64,000 nt of DNA from Euclidia mi (taxonomy: Eukaryota > Arthropoda > Insecta > Lepidoptera > Erebidae). The stretch's first letter is position 1, and each line of letters starts with the position of its first letter. Below the pieces are notes generated by a model, which had not been told where the DNA came from, searched no databases, and saw only the letters and a list, made by a program, of their open reading frames with translations. The DNA lies in the NCBI GenBank assembly GCA_944739405.2, contig OX123190.2, positions 26,138,807 to 26,202,806 on the forward strand, read 5' to 3'. The translations under genes were made by a program, and so were the position numbers. This document shows, piece after piece, positions 1-12,030 of this stretch.

Positions 1-106
1 GTAAAGCATAAATAACATTTGACAAAATGCCTTGCTTGGTAAATATTTTACTAACCAAAATCTACGATGATACAACAATCTATGTGTAGGGTCAACTGAA
101 ACAATG

Positions 107-125
107 GTTAGTTAGGTTAGGTTAG
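107..125 (+). repeat. Short interstitial TTAGG-type run
   Basis: Three or four TTAGG-like units in tandem. TTAGG is the ancestral insect telomere repeat and short interstitial runs are common in lepidopteran DNA. It is too short to mean a chromosome end. Confidence 0.6.
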
Positions 126-329
126 AACTGCGACCACAACGAATTGCGGCCAGAACCGAATTCTACTTATTTCGCTTAATTCAGGCAGTGTGTAATTTTT
201 TTAAAGACTTTATTTTCTATGGAATAAGTATTAATACAAAATTATTACTTGCCTATAAATAATCTGTCCAAGATGAAAATCGCAACCATGCAATTAAATA
301 TTTTCAAAATTTCGCGTAAGTATTGGTTG

Positions 330-600
330 GAAATTAGTTATTTTTAAAAACTAATAATTTATCTTCTAACTTTTTGTACAATCACCAATTTGGCAAACGA
401 ATTATTTAGTCAAATGATTATTTTTAAAATAATTATTTAACATTTTAATTATTTTCTAAGTAAAACATTTGCGAAACCTGTAATATGTCAAATGATTGTT
501 TTTAAAGTAATATGTTTGCGAAATGAAAGTTTGTCAAATGATTAGTTTTTCAAACGTTGTTTTTAAAATGATCTTTTGTCATACGTTTTTTATCAAACAA
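330..600. repeat. Degenerate A+T-rich repeats built on GTCAAATGATT
   Basis: The words GTCAAATGATT and TTTGCGAAA recur three to four times between runs of TTTTTAAAA, without a clean period. It looks like an old, diverged tandem array or a decayed MITE. Positions 1-330 and 600-970 hold no gene or recognisable element. Confidence 0.35.
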
Positions 601-975
601 TAGTAAACCTACAACTGTGCTTCCAATGTGCGCATATACAATACATTTGTAGTAAGCTGAATAGTAGCGCAATGATTGTGTTTCTCGTCCCTCGGTATCA
701 CATGACCATATCATACCAACCGATATCCTATACAAAAACACTAATTGTATATAGTGGGTGTCGACTCTAATACTAATTTTGCAGTGGGGAATGTTGCCAC
801 TCCTATGTTCACGCAGGTTTGGGAATCATTACCCACTCCATTATCTTCGAAATTTTATATTTCAAAGATCTCAAACAAGCACAAAAATGAAGCGCTTTAT
901 TAATAATTATTCTGCTAATTAAATAATTTACTTTAAAGTTGTAGAACGCTCAAAGTTAATGAACGCTGACAGTAT

Positions 976-1486
976 GACAATAACAATTTTTAAAATCCGA
1001 CTGCTAGTTCCTGAGATTAGCCGACATTATCTTTTAGCCTTTTTAGCCTTTTGCCCGGCCCCAAAGGGTCGAAGCGTTATGATATATAGCCTATAGCCTT
1101 CCGGATACCCATATAGATTGTATCATATTCGTTTAGCCTTTTTTTGCCTTTGACCCAACCCTCTCCCTTCTCGTTTGACCATTTTATTATTTTTGTCTGG
1201 CCGCTAAAAGTTGTGGCGTAATTTTATATAGCCTTTCGGAATAATTGGGCTATCATAGACAATAACAATTTTTAAAATCCGACTGCTAGTTCCTGAGATT
1301 AGCCGACATTATCTTTTAGCCTTTTGCCCGGCCCCAAAGGGTCGAAGCGTTATGATATATAGCCTATAGCCTTCCCGAATAACTGGGCTATCGTGTTTAG
1401 AAATAATTTTTCAGATCCAACCGGTAGTTCCTGAGATTAGCGCGTTCAAACAAACAAACTCGTCCGCTTTATTATATTAGTATAGA
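976..1486 (-). mobile_element. Helitron-like (Lep1-type) fragment with internal direct duplication
   Basis: The right edge (1436-1486) is the reverse complement of the conserved lepidopteran Helitron head: GCGCGTTCAAACAAACAAAC, then a TTATATTAGTATAG end. To its left a segment of roughly 115-130 bp occurs twice (976-1112 and 1258-1372), containing CCTGAGATTAGCCGACATT and GCCCGGCCCCAAAGGGTCG. No Rep/helicase coding is present, so this is a non-autonomous, rearranged copy. Family assignment rests on recall of Lep1-like consensus features; the duplication is seen directly. Confidence 0.55.
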
Positions 1487-1954
1487 TTTGTTAAAATACT
1501 CAATGTTTACCAGTTAAACCGCAGTAAAACGAATACTGCACTAGATTTTTCTCAATTTTCTAGCTAAACTGAATGATATTTTATGATATTGTACGACACT
1601 TAAATTAGTAATTTTATTCTAGAAGACTAATAAAAAAACCTCGTAGTATGACATGTAAAAACGTAAAACAAGATTTTGGCACCACCTTACAACATGTCTC
1701 TCCGACAACTGATTGAACTTAGCAACATAAAAAAATGCGACAGAAATATTCAAATCTACGCTAAAGATATAAATTAATGTTAGCAGCTACTAAAACTTTT
1801 TTACAATTCAAGGTTTGAGTTATTTTTCGTATTCAGGCAAAGATTTTCGCTAAGAGCAATGATAGCCGGTTTTACCGGTACATTGATTTGTGATTAGTAC
1901 CAAGTAGAAGAACAATAATCATGCTTCAAAAGTTTAAAATTATGTATTTAACTT

Positions 1955-2159
1955 TATACTAATATATAAAGCTGAAGAGTTTTTTTGTTGGTTTGTTTGG
2001 TTGAACGCGCTAATCTCAGGTACTACTGGTTCGATTTAAAAAATTCTTCAGTGTTAGATAGCGCACTTATGGAGATAGGCTATATAACATCACGCTATGA
2101 GCGACAGGAGCAGAACAGTAGCCTTAAATAACGAGGGTGTAACCGCGGGCATCCTCTAG
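1955..2159 (+). mobile_element. Short Lep1-type Helitron copy
   Basis: Starts ATACTAATATATAAAGCTGA and continues with GTTTGGTTGAACGCGCTAATC. It ends in CCGCGGGCATCCTCTAG followed by T. The 3' CTAG|T terminus and the A-T insertion context are Helitron hallmarks. About 205 bp, no coding capacity. Confidence 0.65.
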
Positions 2160-2983
2160 TGTCTGTATTAAAAGAGCAACAAAATAGGTATCATTTCTTG
2201 TCAAAAAAGAAAAACTGTAGACTAATAATATTGTTGATCTAATAGTTTTCTCTATTAAACTGCATTCGACAGATACAATGATTTATAGTAGGTAGATATT
2301 TTCATTTATAGTTTCAATTGTACATAGACTCACGCTTGTTTCTCGAAGGGGTAGGCAGCGACTACGGAACGCCATTTGCAACGATCCTGACATATCTTTC
2401 TTGGTTCATTCACTCCCATCAAGTTTCTCATGCATGCTCTTCTGTTTAGGGTACTTCTGACCTGTCTTTTTTTTAGGATGTCTCCAATCTGCAGGCCTAT
2501 TCAGAATCTCACGACAACTAATCGAATCGTATGTGCCGTAATCCAATCTTATGCGCTTTGTCAATGTTATTCAGAATCATCCGACTTCGGATTCGGTTGA
2601 ATTTTCGATAAGTCAATTTGATTCCGATAACACATTATGGTGCTTTTACTGTGTATGCTTGTATAGATAAATGTACACACGAAAGTACAATTATTCAAAT
2701 ATTTAATTAGCTTTGTAGAGGACTATTTTGATAATCTAGATTAAATTTAAAGCAAATTATATGACATCAACATTATCAAAAAATATTAAAAATTAAAAAT
2801 AAACACAACTATTATTTATTCATGTCATTGAATGCAACCTATGAACAATACTTACTTCGTAAGCACTAACCAATTAATATAAAATGAGCGAAGAAGTTTT
2901 TGTCAAATTGTATTTTTTGTGTTTGATTCGGCAAGCGTGTAATTTTTAAGTGGTTATTTTATTTACCTATATTTATAACTAAT

Positions 2984-4105
2984 ATGGATAAAGTTAAAAG
3001 AGATAGAAGTGCAAACTTCTCCATTTATGACAGTAACAAAACGTGTTTAGAAAACAAAATGATGATATGACGTAGAAGAAGACAGAAGCCGCTTGGGAAA
3101 GAATATAAAATGAATGATCGATCTGGAGGAACATTCACTTCGACCAAGACTGCAATACGTTAGGAGCTGTATCGTCAGCATCGTACCGGAGGTGGCAAGA
3201 AAACAGCACCTCCACTAGATAATGTGAACTTGGAAAGTGTTGTTGACTCTGATGAACTGCCAGCTCAAGAAAGTCAAGGTAAGTTTAAAGCACGCTCTAC
3301 ACTACTCGCGAAGTTACTTCGAAGAAGTACTCGTCGAAGTTGACCGAAGTTCGAACTATGTGACTACACACTCGTGCAACCTCGCGAGAAGCTCAGTCGC
3401 TCTGTGGTGCCCATAGCCTGCGCACGTTTGTAATGGACGCTCAAGTGCAGTATTTTTTTTTATGACTTTATCTCTATTATTTTCTTTATGACATTTGTCA
3501 CTGGGGTCCCAAATTACTAACTCTTTTTCCAGTAACAACATAATTTGCTCCTGTGAGCACTTTTATATTGTTCATAATCGTGTTACGCGCACTGTTTTAA
3601 CAAAGTCGGCCGAGTAGTATAGAGAGGTACTTCGTGAACGCACTTCGTGCTACTTCGGGCCCTTTGACTCGGGCGCAAAAACCGACAACGACCCGTGGCG
3701 AGGTAAAGTTTGACGAGGTAAGTCGAAGTGCCTGTCTACACTATCGTAGTCGCTCAACTTCGATCAACTTCACGAGTAGTGTAGAGCGTGTTTAATGATT
3801 ATTTATACATAATTATATAAAAGAGACCCATACTAGGACATAAACCTTTATTGCAAAACCAAACTCCAAGAACTTAGGGTCCCCAGCCAACCTCACCTGC
3901 AAGGTGCATAGGGTTCCCACTAAGAACTTAGGATCCCAAGTGTACAATTTTTCAAATTAATTTCATTTTTGTTTTCTTTGCAGCTAATGTACCAAGTGAA
4001 TCGCTACAAGGTATGGAAGTTTGAAGAAAATTAATGTGAGAAGGAGGCAGAGTTAAAAGAAAAGGAGTGCAAGTGGAAGGAAGAGGAACATAATACAGAA
4101 TAAGA
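2984..4105 (+). pseudogene. Decayed Myb/SANT-like DNA-binding ORF of the Harbinger element
   Basis: From the ATG at 2984 the reading shows RDRSANFSIYD, then after stops and frameshifts an AAWERI-like piece, ELYRQHRTGGGKKTAPP and a Ser/Asp-rich stretch ending near 3280. This order (R-S-x-N-F-S, E-N-K, A-W-x-x-I, L-Y, T-G-G-G) matches the accessory Myb/SANT protein that helps the transposase bind DNA and enter the nucleus in PIF/Harbinger elements. A GTAAG donor follows CAAG at 3279 and a TTTGCAG acceptor precedes 3984; a short second exon rich in Lys/Glu follows. The intron is occupied by a MITE. Multiple stops make it a pseudogene. Confidence 0.6.
3289..3792. mobile_element. 504-bp TIR element (MITE), TAA target duplication
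   Basis: The left end ACTACTCGCGAAGTT following AGCACGCTCTACAC is matched in reverse at the right end (3766-3792), about 25 bp with few mismatches. TAA occurs immediately outside both ends (3286-3288 and 3793-3795), as expected for PIF/Harbinger-type MITEs (TWA preference). No ORF worth calling. Interior words such as CTTCGAAG and TCGAAGTT recur in both orientations, so the arms may pair further inward. It sits in the intron of the Myb/SANT relic. Confidence 0.65.
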
Positions 4106-4239
4106 ATGTAATATTAAATGAATAAATGTTTATTTTGTTTCTGTCATAGTCATTGATTGTAATGTAGGACAATGCAGGCACTCAAGCTAATTTTAATGTC
4201 ACCTGTTGTCTAAGTACAGGTAATCTATTCTTGCACACA

Positions 4240-4565
4240 GCAAATCATCTTTCAACTATATTCCCTATTCCTATTATGTGTCTCATTAAGTTTTCTGTGA
4301 GGGATGATGGGTTCAGAAAGGTGGTTTACTCATATCCGCTATCACGAAGAAGTAAGCCATCTCTAAGTTGACCAGTTCCAAGTCATTGTTTCAAAAGTGA
4401 ATTATTGAATATTATCTGATCATGAACAGATCCTGGCGATTTTGCTACAATATCCAAGCATTTTAATAGCCTAATGCAAAACCACTTGAACATTAACCAA
4501 CAAATTTTCCTTTCTGTTTCTATAACTTCACCTGAATCACCTGAAATAATAAGTATTACTTTCAT
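4240..4565 (-). pseudogene. HARBI1-like DDE transposase fragment
   Basis: On the minus strand the piece reads DIVAKSPGSVHDQIIFNN; the conserved form in HARBI1-like nucleases is a WPGSxHDS core with a catalytic Asp. Just upstream, in a shifted frame, an R-N-R-K-G-K-F and N-V-Q-like stretch corresponds to the block before that core. Downstream GQLRDGLLLRDSGY fits the following LLGDSGY block. Stops and at least one frameshift interrupt it and the first Asp block was not found. The DDE nuclease would cut at the element ends; this copy cannot. Opposite orientation to the Myb/SANT relic is normal for the superfamily. Confidence 0.6.
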
Positions 4566-4569
4566 TTTA

Positions 4570-6029
4570 ATATTGTACTAAGTAGGTATACATATAAGTA
4601 AATTAACATGTTGTGTCCTTGTTATGATAATGTTAAGAAATATCACGCACCAGGCGACTATATTGTAACATGGGAACAATCTAGAGCTCCTATGACATTT
4701 CATAAAAACAATCTTGTAGTGTAGCTACTTCAGACGCCGGGGAATTATAACTAAGTGTAGTTGAGCAATAGCCGCAGTAACTTTCATATTAATACAGCAT
4801 GCCATTCGTGGACTGTCACCACAAAAATCAGCCGCACTTCTTAAGTGGGATGCAGTACTTAGCGACATACCTAAGCGTAAGTATTATACTTGTTACTGTG
4901 GAAACTGCTTGATAGGTACCGAAAATAAATACTTTTATTAGGTAAGTACTTCATTATGGTCGTAACAGTAAACTAATGAATCGGTGTAACCTCTTGTTTA
5001 GATGTTCAGTAGATTTGATAGGTTGTATAAGTAAAATCACTTGAATATGAATAAAATACCACTCATCTTTGCGATTTAGGGCTTATTTTATGTTTTATAA
5101 AGTTAAGCACTTGGTTTACTGCATATTTCGATAGGTACACGAAATCTGGCAGAAAAAGAATGTTTCACCTAGGTGACCTAGGTTAGTAAAATAATACCTA
5201 CCCAATAATCAACACGGAATGTAATACTTTCACGAATTCTAGGTAAGGTAGGTTATCGCTGCGTCATAAGATTACAACATCTTAAATCAAGTCAAATAAA
5301 TACATTTTTATTGATAAATTATGTAGGTATATAGAGTACCTAATCGTATTATGTAAATGTTATTTGACGTAGCTCAAAATAGTCTAAGAAGTAGCTACAC
5401 AAAATGACAGTCCATCTATCAAAATGACAACGGACAACTTTCTCAACTAGAAATAAACTTGGTAAACACACTAATATAAATTTGGCATTTGGCAAATGTT
5501 TTGGAAAGTAAGTTAGTAGTGCTACTGGAACGCGAATGTCGTGAAATAAACACATGAAGTTACGGCTGCCTTTCAAATTTCTTTGTTGCCTTTACATTAC
5601 ATGGCGAGTAGCCTACTCGACAGTAGGTTCTTATAGTTGGTGAAATAGGCCCAATTAATTAAAAGTATAGGTATTTGAGATTACCTTTATTTCTGCAGGT
5701 ATGCTAGTACATTTACTGCCCCCACTTAAATAATTTATACTGTCCCATATCAAAGTTCGGACTAAGTCCTGGGTGAGGCGATATTTCCCAATAAATATTG
5801 GGGTTGATACCGAAAAAGGATAATCTTCTATATACCAGGATACCACTCATTCTGAAATGGCGGGAAAATATAGTATTTTTGCATTAAGATGATATGCATG
5901 ACAGTTCTCATTTTACATATCACGAATACTATTTTCAACTTATGAAAATAAATTGGCAAAAAAAAACAATTATAAAAAAAATCTATTAAAATTACAAAGT
6001 AAATTGATACTGGCATGTCGGATATGATA
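4570..6029. other. Non-coding remainder of the Harbinger-like element
   Basis: A+T-rich, with only short chance ORFs. Minus-strand traces around 4640-4880 could be further transposase N-terminus but are too decayed to align by eye. No promoter, tRNA or tandem repeat stands out. Confidence 0.4.
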
Positions 6030-6874
6030 TGACTGGTAAGGGCGGAAGCCCGTGCAGGTCAACTCATATTTAACACCACTGAACTGCACTGACTTCTACT
6101 CCCTACACCTGAGTCCGGTGCAGGGAGTGGCGAATGGTCTCAGGGGTAGCGCAGGTCGCGATGTTCCCTTAGGTAAGGCTGGTGGACTATCCTTCTCGAG
6201 GTTGCCGCCCGTTCTTGGTCCAGTTCCTTCAGAAATGGATGCAACCAAAACCTCCAGCCGTAACACAAAACAACAGGCACATTACACACGCACATACACA
6301 CACGTACACACATGCGCGCACACATCCACATGCAGGAACACATCACGCCCCTTCGTAGTCGGGTGGGTGTGGGCTCGTAGTAAAAAGTCACGGGTAAGAG
6401 TAGCTGACCACCTGCGCTAGGACCTGCGCAGTCGAGCGCCGTACGCGGGGATGACGGAGTCCTGGGGGCTTGAGCCGAGCGGCGCTGGCGGTAATGTGAC
6501 CGTGAGGAAACACGCCCTCTTTGGTCTTTCACGCTAAACGGTAGCCCCCGCTGTGAGCCGCAGCGGGGGAAATGGCCATCGTGTCCCGTCAGAGAGCCAC
6601 AGGCTAGGGACGTAGGGTCCACATCAGCAGTCGGCATTTATTTCGGCTGTTGATGAGGTTGGTGAAGGCTATACGGAGGGCGCAAGCGAAGGATGACGGC
6701 TAGAGTTGGTAACTCGGCTCAGGCCGTTGACCCAAGCGGGCGCCCGAAGTCGTGCTGTAAACCAGCCCCGCGTTCCTATATCCCTCTGGTAATCCTAACG
6801 TCCGGTATGACGTTCCCTGATGCGGGCTCCATGGAGGGTGGGAAGCCAGAGGGATGAAGTCTTAGTAAACTTGT

Positions 6875-7740
6875 ATGAATACCGAAATTCCAGTAACTAC
6901 CCCAACTGCAACGGTGGCAGCGAAAGCTGTTCCCGCCGCATCAACCAGAACCAAACAGATGGTTGACGCCGGGGCCTCGGCTGCAGGTGTTAAACCATCC
7001 CCCAAGGACGAGACTTCAGCGCTGGCTAACGCTAGTACTGGTCCCGTCCTTACAATCGTCAGCCCGTTTGAAATCAAGCGGGCAGACGACTCCTCCTTCG
7101 CAGGCTGGCAAGTGGTAAGCCACCACAAGGGCAAGGGTAAGGGCAAGACCACCAATCCTGCCCAACACCCGCCACACACAACCGAGTGGCCCCGCTGCTA
7201 CCAGCTCTGCGAAGAAGAATAGGGCAAACAAAAACAAGAGACAGCGCCTGGCAATAAGGCGGAAGGCGGCACAAACCGCTGCCGCAGCCGGTGTTGCCTC
7301 TACAAAAACAGCGGAGCAGGCCGCTATCGCAGGTCCCAGTAATGTGACCAGTGCGCAGCCTGCGCTCAGCAGTAGGATGTGCACGAAGGCCGGAGGCAGT
7401 ACGGGGAAGCCGCCTGCCGCCAAGCGGCGGGCAGGTCACCCTGGACGGCATCTAGCCCCAGCACCACCAGGAAACACGGCAGGTAAAACTGCCGAAAACA
7501 AGGAAAGAGGTGCGGCCAAACGTGCTCTCAACGAGACCAGCTCGCCTCGAGGGGAGCACAAGAAGCCCCGCCTCGACTCCTCCACGATACAGGGTATCCT
7601 GCTCCGGGTATCAGGGTATCAGGCTCCTGAGTCCGTTGCGGTGGGACGACGGGGTGGAGGCTGGCGACATCCTGGCTGGCCTAACGCAGCTGAAGGTCGT
7701 GGAGGAGGGGACATCACCCACAGCTGAACCCGCTACCTAG
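6875..7740 (+). pseudogene. LINE ORF1 (gag-like) with frameshifts
   Basis: Starts at ATG 6875 and reads a Thr/Ala-rich N-terminus, then SPFEIKRADDSSFAGWQVV and a Lys/Gly run. Near 7180 the reading jumps frame into a basic Ala/Lys-rich region (about 7185-7600, including NRANKNKRQRLAIRRKAA) and shifts again before ending at TAG 7738-7740. The basic region would suit nucleic-acid binding, as expected of a LINE ORF1 chaperone. I see no CCHC zinc knuckles, which many relatives carry, so a deletion is likely. ORF2 begins directly after the stop. Confidence 0.55.
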
Positions 7741-7751
7741 TGACGTCAGCT

Positions 7752-10700
7752 GCTTACAAATCAACCTCCATCATAGCCAAACGGCCACTGCGTAACTGCG
7801 CAAATGGATGGAGGTTCAACATTCAGCCATCGTGCTCATCCAGGAACCTTGGATAAGGGGTGGCCTCATTAGAGGCCTCTCCAGCCTGGGAGGTAAGATT
7901 TACTCTTCTACTGACCACACACATCCAAGAACTTGCATACTTACAACTAAAAACATCAGAGCCCAAGCTTTAATGGAGTTCTGTTCCAGAGACATCACAG
8001 CAATACAAATTGAAATAATACAGCAGCCAAGGAGTATAGCGGTCGTTTTCGCATCGGTCTACATGCCCGAGGCCGAAGACCCGCCTCCGTTCGACCTCAC
8101 GCGTCTGGTTAACCAGTGCGAGAGAACCAATACGGAGGTCGTAATAGGAACGGACTCCAATACCCACCACCAAATGTGGGGCATGGATTGCAACAATAAC
8201 AGAGGTAAGTCATTGGTTGAATACTTATTCACCACTAATCTTACCCTATTAAACACATGTACGGAGCCCACCTTCGTCACTAAACGTAGTCGGACAATTA
8301 TCGACTTAACTCTCACAACAGAAGGAGCGGCTGAACGCATCAAGTGATGGCGTGATGACGTCTCGAAAGAGGCATCATGCTCAGACCACAGATGGATCAG
8401 CTTCTCCATAAAAGTCGATATACAGCCCACATAGCCCCGCAGGAAACCACACAACACTGACAAAGCAAAGTATGTCCTACTACTTAAAGAGAAACTTACC
8501 CTTACGGCCACGCCGCCGGTACTGGGTGACACTGAACAGATCGACGATCAAGTATGTATACTGACGTAGTCGATGCTAGACAGCTATTATGCAGCTTGCC
8601 CGGAAACCACTCCGCCTTCAACCCCGGGGAAACAACCCTAGTGGGGCGCTGAACTTGAACGTAAGCGCCAGAAAGTAAGAAAGTCTCTAAATAGGGCAAT
8701 GAACACAAGCGCGGACGCAGATTGGGACGCTTATAAAGCGGCCAAATCAGACTACAGGAAATGCCTCAGATGCAGACGCACCATGGGATGGAGAAAATTC
8801 TGTGGGAGCATTGAATCTTGCCAACAAGCAAACCGGGTAAGGAAACTACTGGCCCAGCAACCAACGGTTGCACCAGGTACTCTCCGTAAACCGGATAACA
8901 CATACACCACATCGTAGGAGGAGACAAGACGCGTCCTACTCGAAAAACACTTCCCAGGCTGCGTCCTCACCCCGGTAATAACGTGGCACGATACACCAAC
9001 AGTGGCGACCAAATCACGAATGGAGATACGCAAACAACGTGGTCACAGAAGAAAAACTCCGATGGGCCATCGATAGCTTCTACCCCTTCAAAGCAGCCGG
9101 ACTGGATGGCATCTTCCCAGGGTTATTACAATGGGGAGGGGAACCTGTCCTTAAAAGACTCCTGGCAATTATGAGGGCTAGCCTGGCCCTCAGATATGTA
9201 CCGAAGAGGTGGAGGGAAGTCAAACTAATCTTCATACCAAAACTAGGCAAAACAGACTATACCCATGCAAAGTCCTTTAGACCAATAAGCCTCACCTCCT
9301 TCATGCTTAAAGCCTTGGAAAGGCTTTGCGAGAGGGAACTAAGAAGTGGGGCTCTTAAGCACCTACCCTTACATGCCAACCAGCATGCATACAGCTCAGG
9401 GAAATCGACGGAATCGGCCTTACATCAGGTCGTGAACCAGATAGAAGCTGCTATAGAACAAAAAAGCATCTGCCTGGGCACCTTCATCGACATAGAAGGA
9501 GCCTTCGACAAGACAAACTTTTCCAACATAAGCAACGCCCTAGCCAGGCATGGTGTGGACCAGATGCTCACACAGTGGATCCAAAACATGCTCAGCAAAA
9601 GGGTAGTGCGCCTGCAAGGCGACACTCAGACAGCCTTGATAACTAAAGGGTGCCCGCAGGGAGGTGTACTCTCCCCGCTATTGTGGAACTTAGTCATCAA
9701 TGAACTCATAGACAAACTCAACGCGAGATTTTTCTATGCAATAGGTTATGCAGATGATCTAACCATACTCAGCTCAGGTAAGGTAACCAGTACAGTGAAG
9801 GACCTAACCCAACAAGCCCTACGCATAGTAGAGTGGAGGTGTAATGAGTACGAATTATCTGTAAACCCGACCAAGACCGAACTAGTTATGTTCACACACA
9901 AACGCGCGCTGGGTACTTACCGATTGCCCAGGTTATTTGATACAGAGCTTAAGCTGTCTACCGAGGTCAAGTACCTGGGCGTCACTCTCGACAGCAAATT
10001 GACATGGAACAGCCACATGGAAAATAAGCTCAATAAAGCCAGCATCATCTTCTGACAGTGCAAGAAGATGATAGGTAAACGCTGGGGCCTATCCCCCAAA
10101 ATTGTCTTATGGCTCTATAAGACAATAATACGTCCGATGGTAAGCTACGGCGCAGAAGTGTGGTGGCCTCGGACCAACCTAATATCGGCCGCCAACAAGC
10201 TTCAAAAGCTTCAAAGACTTGCATGCCTAGCGGCCACGGGCTGTATGAAAACAACGCCAACAGCGGCACTTGAAGTGTTGCTGGACCTGCCTCCATTGCA
10301 CCTGTTCATACAACAGGTAGCAACGATGTCGGCAGTCCGGCTAAGAGCTCTGGAGCTCTGGAAAGACACTAACACACCGCACACTAACAACTTAAATACA
10401 CTCTTTAAAGAAGTTCCTATCACACAAGCCATTGGCGACCGTATACCGAAACAATTTGTTTTCGACAAGAAATACAAAATCCAACTGTACGAGGACCTAA
10501 ACGAAGGAGCAGTTAACCACAACGAGCTCACGATCTTCACAGATGGGTCTAAAACAGATACACGTACGGGTTCAGGAGTATTCTCCGAGGACCTAAACAT
10601 CAACATCGCAGCAACGCTGGGAGCCTACAACACGGTCTACCAGGCCGAATGTTTTGGCATAATCCTAGCTGCCACAGCAATCATGGCACGTGAGGTAAGG

Positions 10701-11354
10701 AAACGATCCATTAAGATCCTCTCAGATAGTAAGGCTGTCCTCTCAGCCCTCAAAAGCCATACTATCACCTCGGCACTCACGCTTGAATGCCACCAGAAAC
10801 TAACAGAGGTAGGTAAACTAAACAAATTAACACTGCAATGGATCAAGGGCCACAGTGGCTCAAGAGGGAATGACGCAGCCGACATACTTGCCAGAAGAGA
10901 GGCTACTTTAGAGGTGGTGGGATCCGAGCCCATTATTCCCCTCCCTTCTGGTTTTTATCGCAACCTGGTAAGAAATAGGACCAGGACCAAACACAACCAG
11001 TCCTGGATTGGTATTGAAACATGTAGGCAGGCCAAGGAGGCTCTTCCCGCAGTAGACGGTAAGATAGCCAAACAAATCCTCCGGCTGTCCAAACAACAAC
11101 TACGGACAGTCACGGCCGCCTACACAGGACACGGATTCTTTAATAAACACCTATTTACTATAGGTATCACCGAAAGCCCGCTGTGCAGGGCCTGTATGGC
11201 AGCAGACGAGACGGCAGCCCACCTGCTCCTCGACTGCCCTGAGGTCGCACAGTACAGGTAGCAGTACTTGACCAGATACAGCACCCTGAGGGAGGCCGTG
11301 GGCCACATCAAGAGTCTGCTGGCCTTCCTCGAAGAGCTGAGGTGGCTCGAATGA
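7752..11354 (+). pseudogene. LINE ORF2: endonuclease, reverse transcriptase, RNase H
   Basis: Begins with an LQINLHHSQTATA-type start and an APE-like endonuclease (LIQEPW, IGTDSNTHH, SDHRW near 8380). A linker follows, then RT from 9039: FRPISLTSF, CPQGGVLSPL (about 9649) and the catalytic YADD at 9747-9758. After RT comes RNase H with TDGS (10539), an E in the AECFGI block, SDS (about 10722) and a GHSGSRGNDAAD block (about 10846). It ends in a zinc-like CRAC…H…C motif at TGA 11352-11354. In-frame stops lie at 7793, 8345, 8432, 8567, 8639, 8915, 10053 (TGA where TGG is expected) and 11259, with a frame change near 9030. It would have nicked target DNA and copied its RNA there; now dead. Confidence 0.8.
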
Positions 11355-11699
11355 CGACACCATTCCCACCCGCACGCAAAATACACGCCAAGACGTGGAG
11401 TTGCGGAAACAGCCCGTGCCATCAAGTATCAAGTACGGGTATGTCTCTCTCTATTTTTATAATTATTATTAACTGTAAATAAATTATTTAAATATAATAA
11501 AATATAATCCTCAAAATGTCAGATGCATGAAACGAACCCTTTGTCAGTAGAGATTGACACAATTGAATCGACATGAAATCGATAAATAGGAGCGGCCATC
11601 TTGTGATCGTATACGTCAGTACGAGCTCGACGCCTTGTATGCGATTTGTGATTCTGCCTGTTTGGCGTGTTATTTTTTAGTTGTCTTTTATTTGGTACG

Positions 11700-12030
11700 T
11701 ACAATGCCAAAAACAACAAAAAAAAAGTTTTGTACTCTCAAAGCCGTGAGTTAGTGCTTCGTTTGAGGACCTTCTTTGAACGAGAGCGTGCAAACTAGGG
11801 CCCGGTAATACCGATCGACAGTGTTGTATACAGAGTTGCGGCAGCTCTGGACATCAGCAAGGCGTCAGTTTTTGAATAACCAAAAAAAATTTGGAGAAAC
11901 TAGTTTTAAAGACAAGAAGCTGTCCACTCCGAAAAAACGTGAGCGTAAAGCTTCAATAACTGACGTAGATAGTTCTGATGTGGTGGCAATACGAAATCCC
12001 TACATTGATAAAATTAATCAGTCGTAGAAA
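11700..12030 (+). pseudogene. Decayed IS630/Tc1-mariner-like transposase N-terminus
   Basis: After an MPKTTKKK start at 11703, broken frames read like a helix-turn-helix region (VYRVAAALDISKASVF type). A continuous piece from 11821 carries LSTPKKRERKASITDVDSSD and ends at 12027. A TPKKR-basic block followed by an acidic D-x-F/S-D segment is familiar from insect IS630-like transposase N-termini. No DDE catalytic half is visible. Assignment is from family memory and uncertain. It could be an original part of a mariner-type insertion in the Harbinger-like element. Confidence 0.35.

Larger units (their letters stand above)
6030..11510 (+). mobile_element. Non-LTR retrotransposon with EN, RT and RNase H (I/LOA/Jockey group)
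   Basis: This block is visibly richer in G+C than its surroundings and starts sharply near 6030. Order: about 840 bp 5' UTR with a CA microsatellite (6286-6330), ORF1, then ORF2 with AP endonuclease, reverse transcriptase and RNase H domains, and an A+T-rich 3' end near 11510. RNase H downstream of RT separates it from R1, jockey, CR1 and RTE elements and fits I, LOA or Outcast-like clades; the exact clade needs a tree. It is inserted in the Harbinger-like element. No clear target duplication was found. At least eight in-frame stops and two to three frameshifts kill it. Confidence 0.8.

Noticed and set aside
107..125. Telomere
   Set aside because: Only three or four TTAGG units, interstitial, with unrelated sequence on both sides.
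6140..6637. 165-residue minus-strand ORF and 122-residue plus-strand ORF at 6052-6420
   Set aside because: Both lie in the G+C-rich 5' UTR of the LINE, where stops are rare by composition, and run through a CA microsatellite. No domain.
7016..7451. Minus-strand ORFs of 105-135 residues at 6862-7451
   Set aside because: Mirror frames of the Ala/Lys-rich ORF1 of the LINE; hydrophobic only because the sense strand is G+C-biased.
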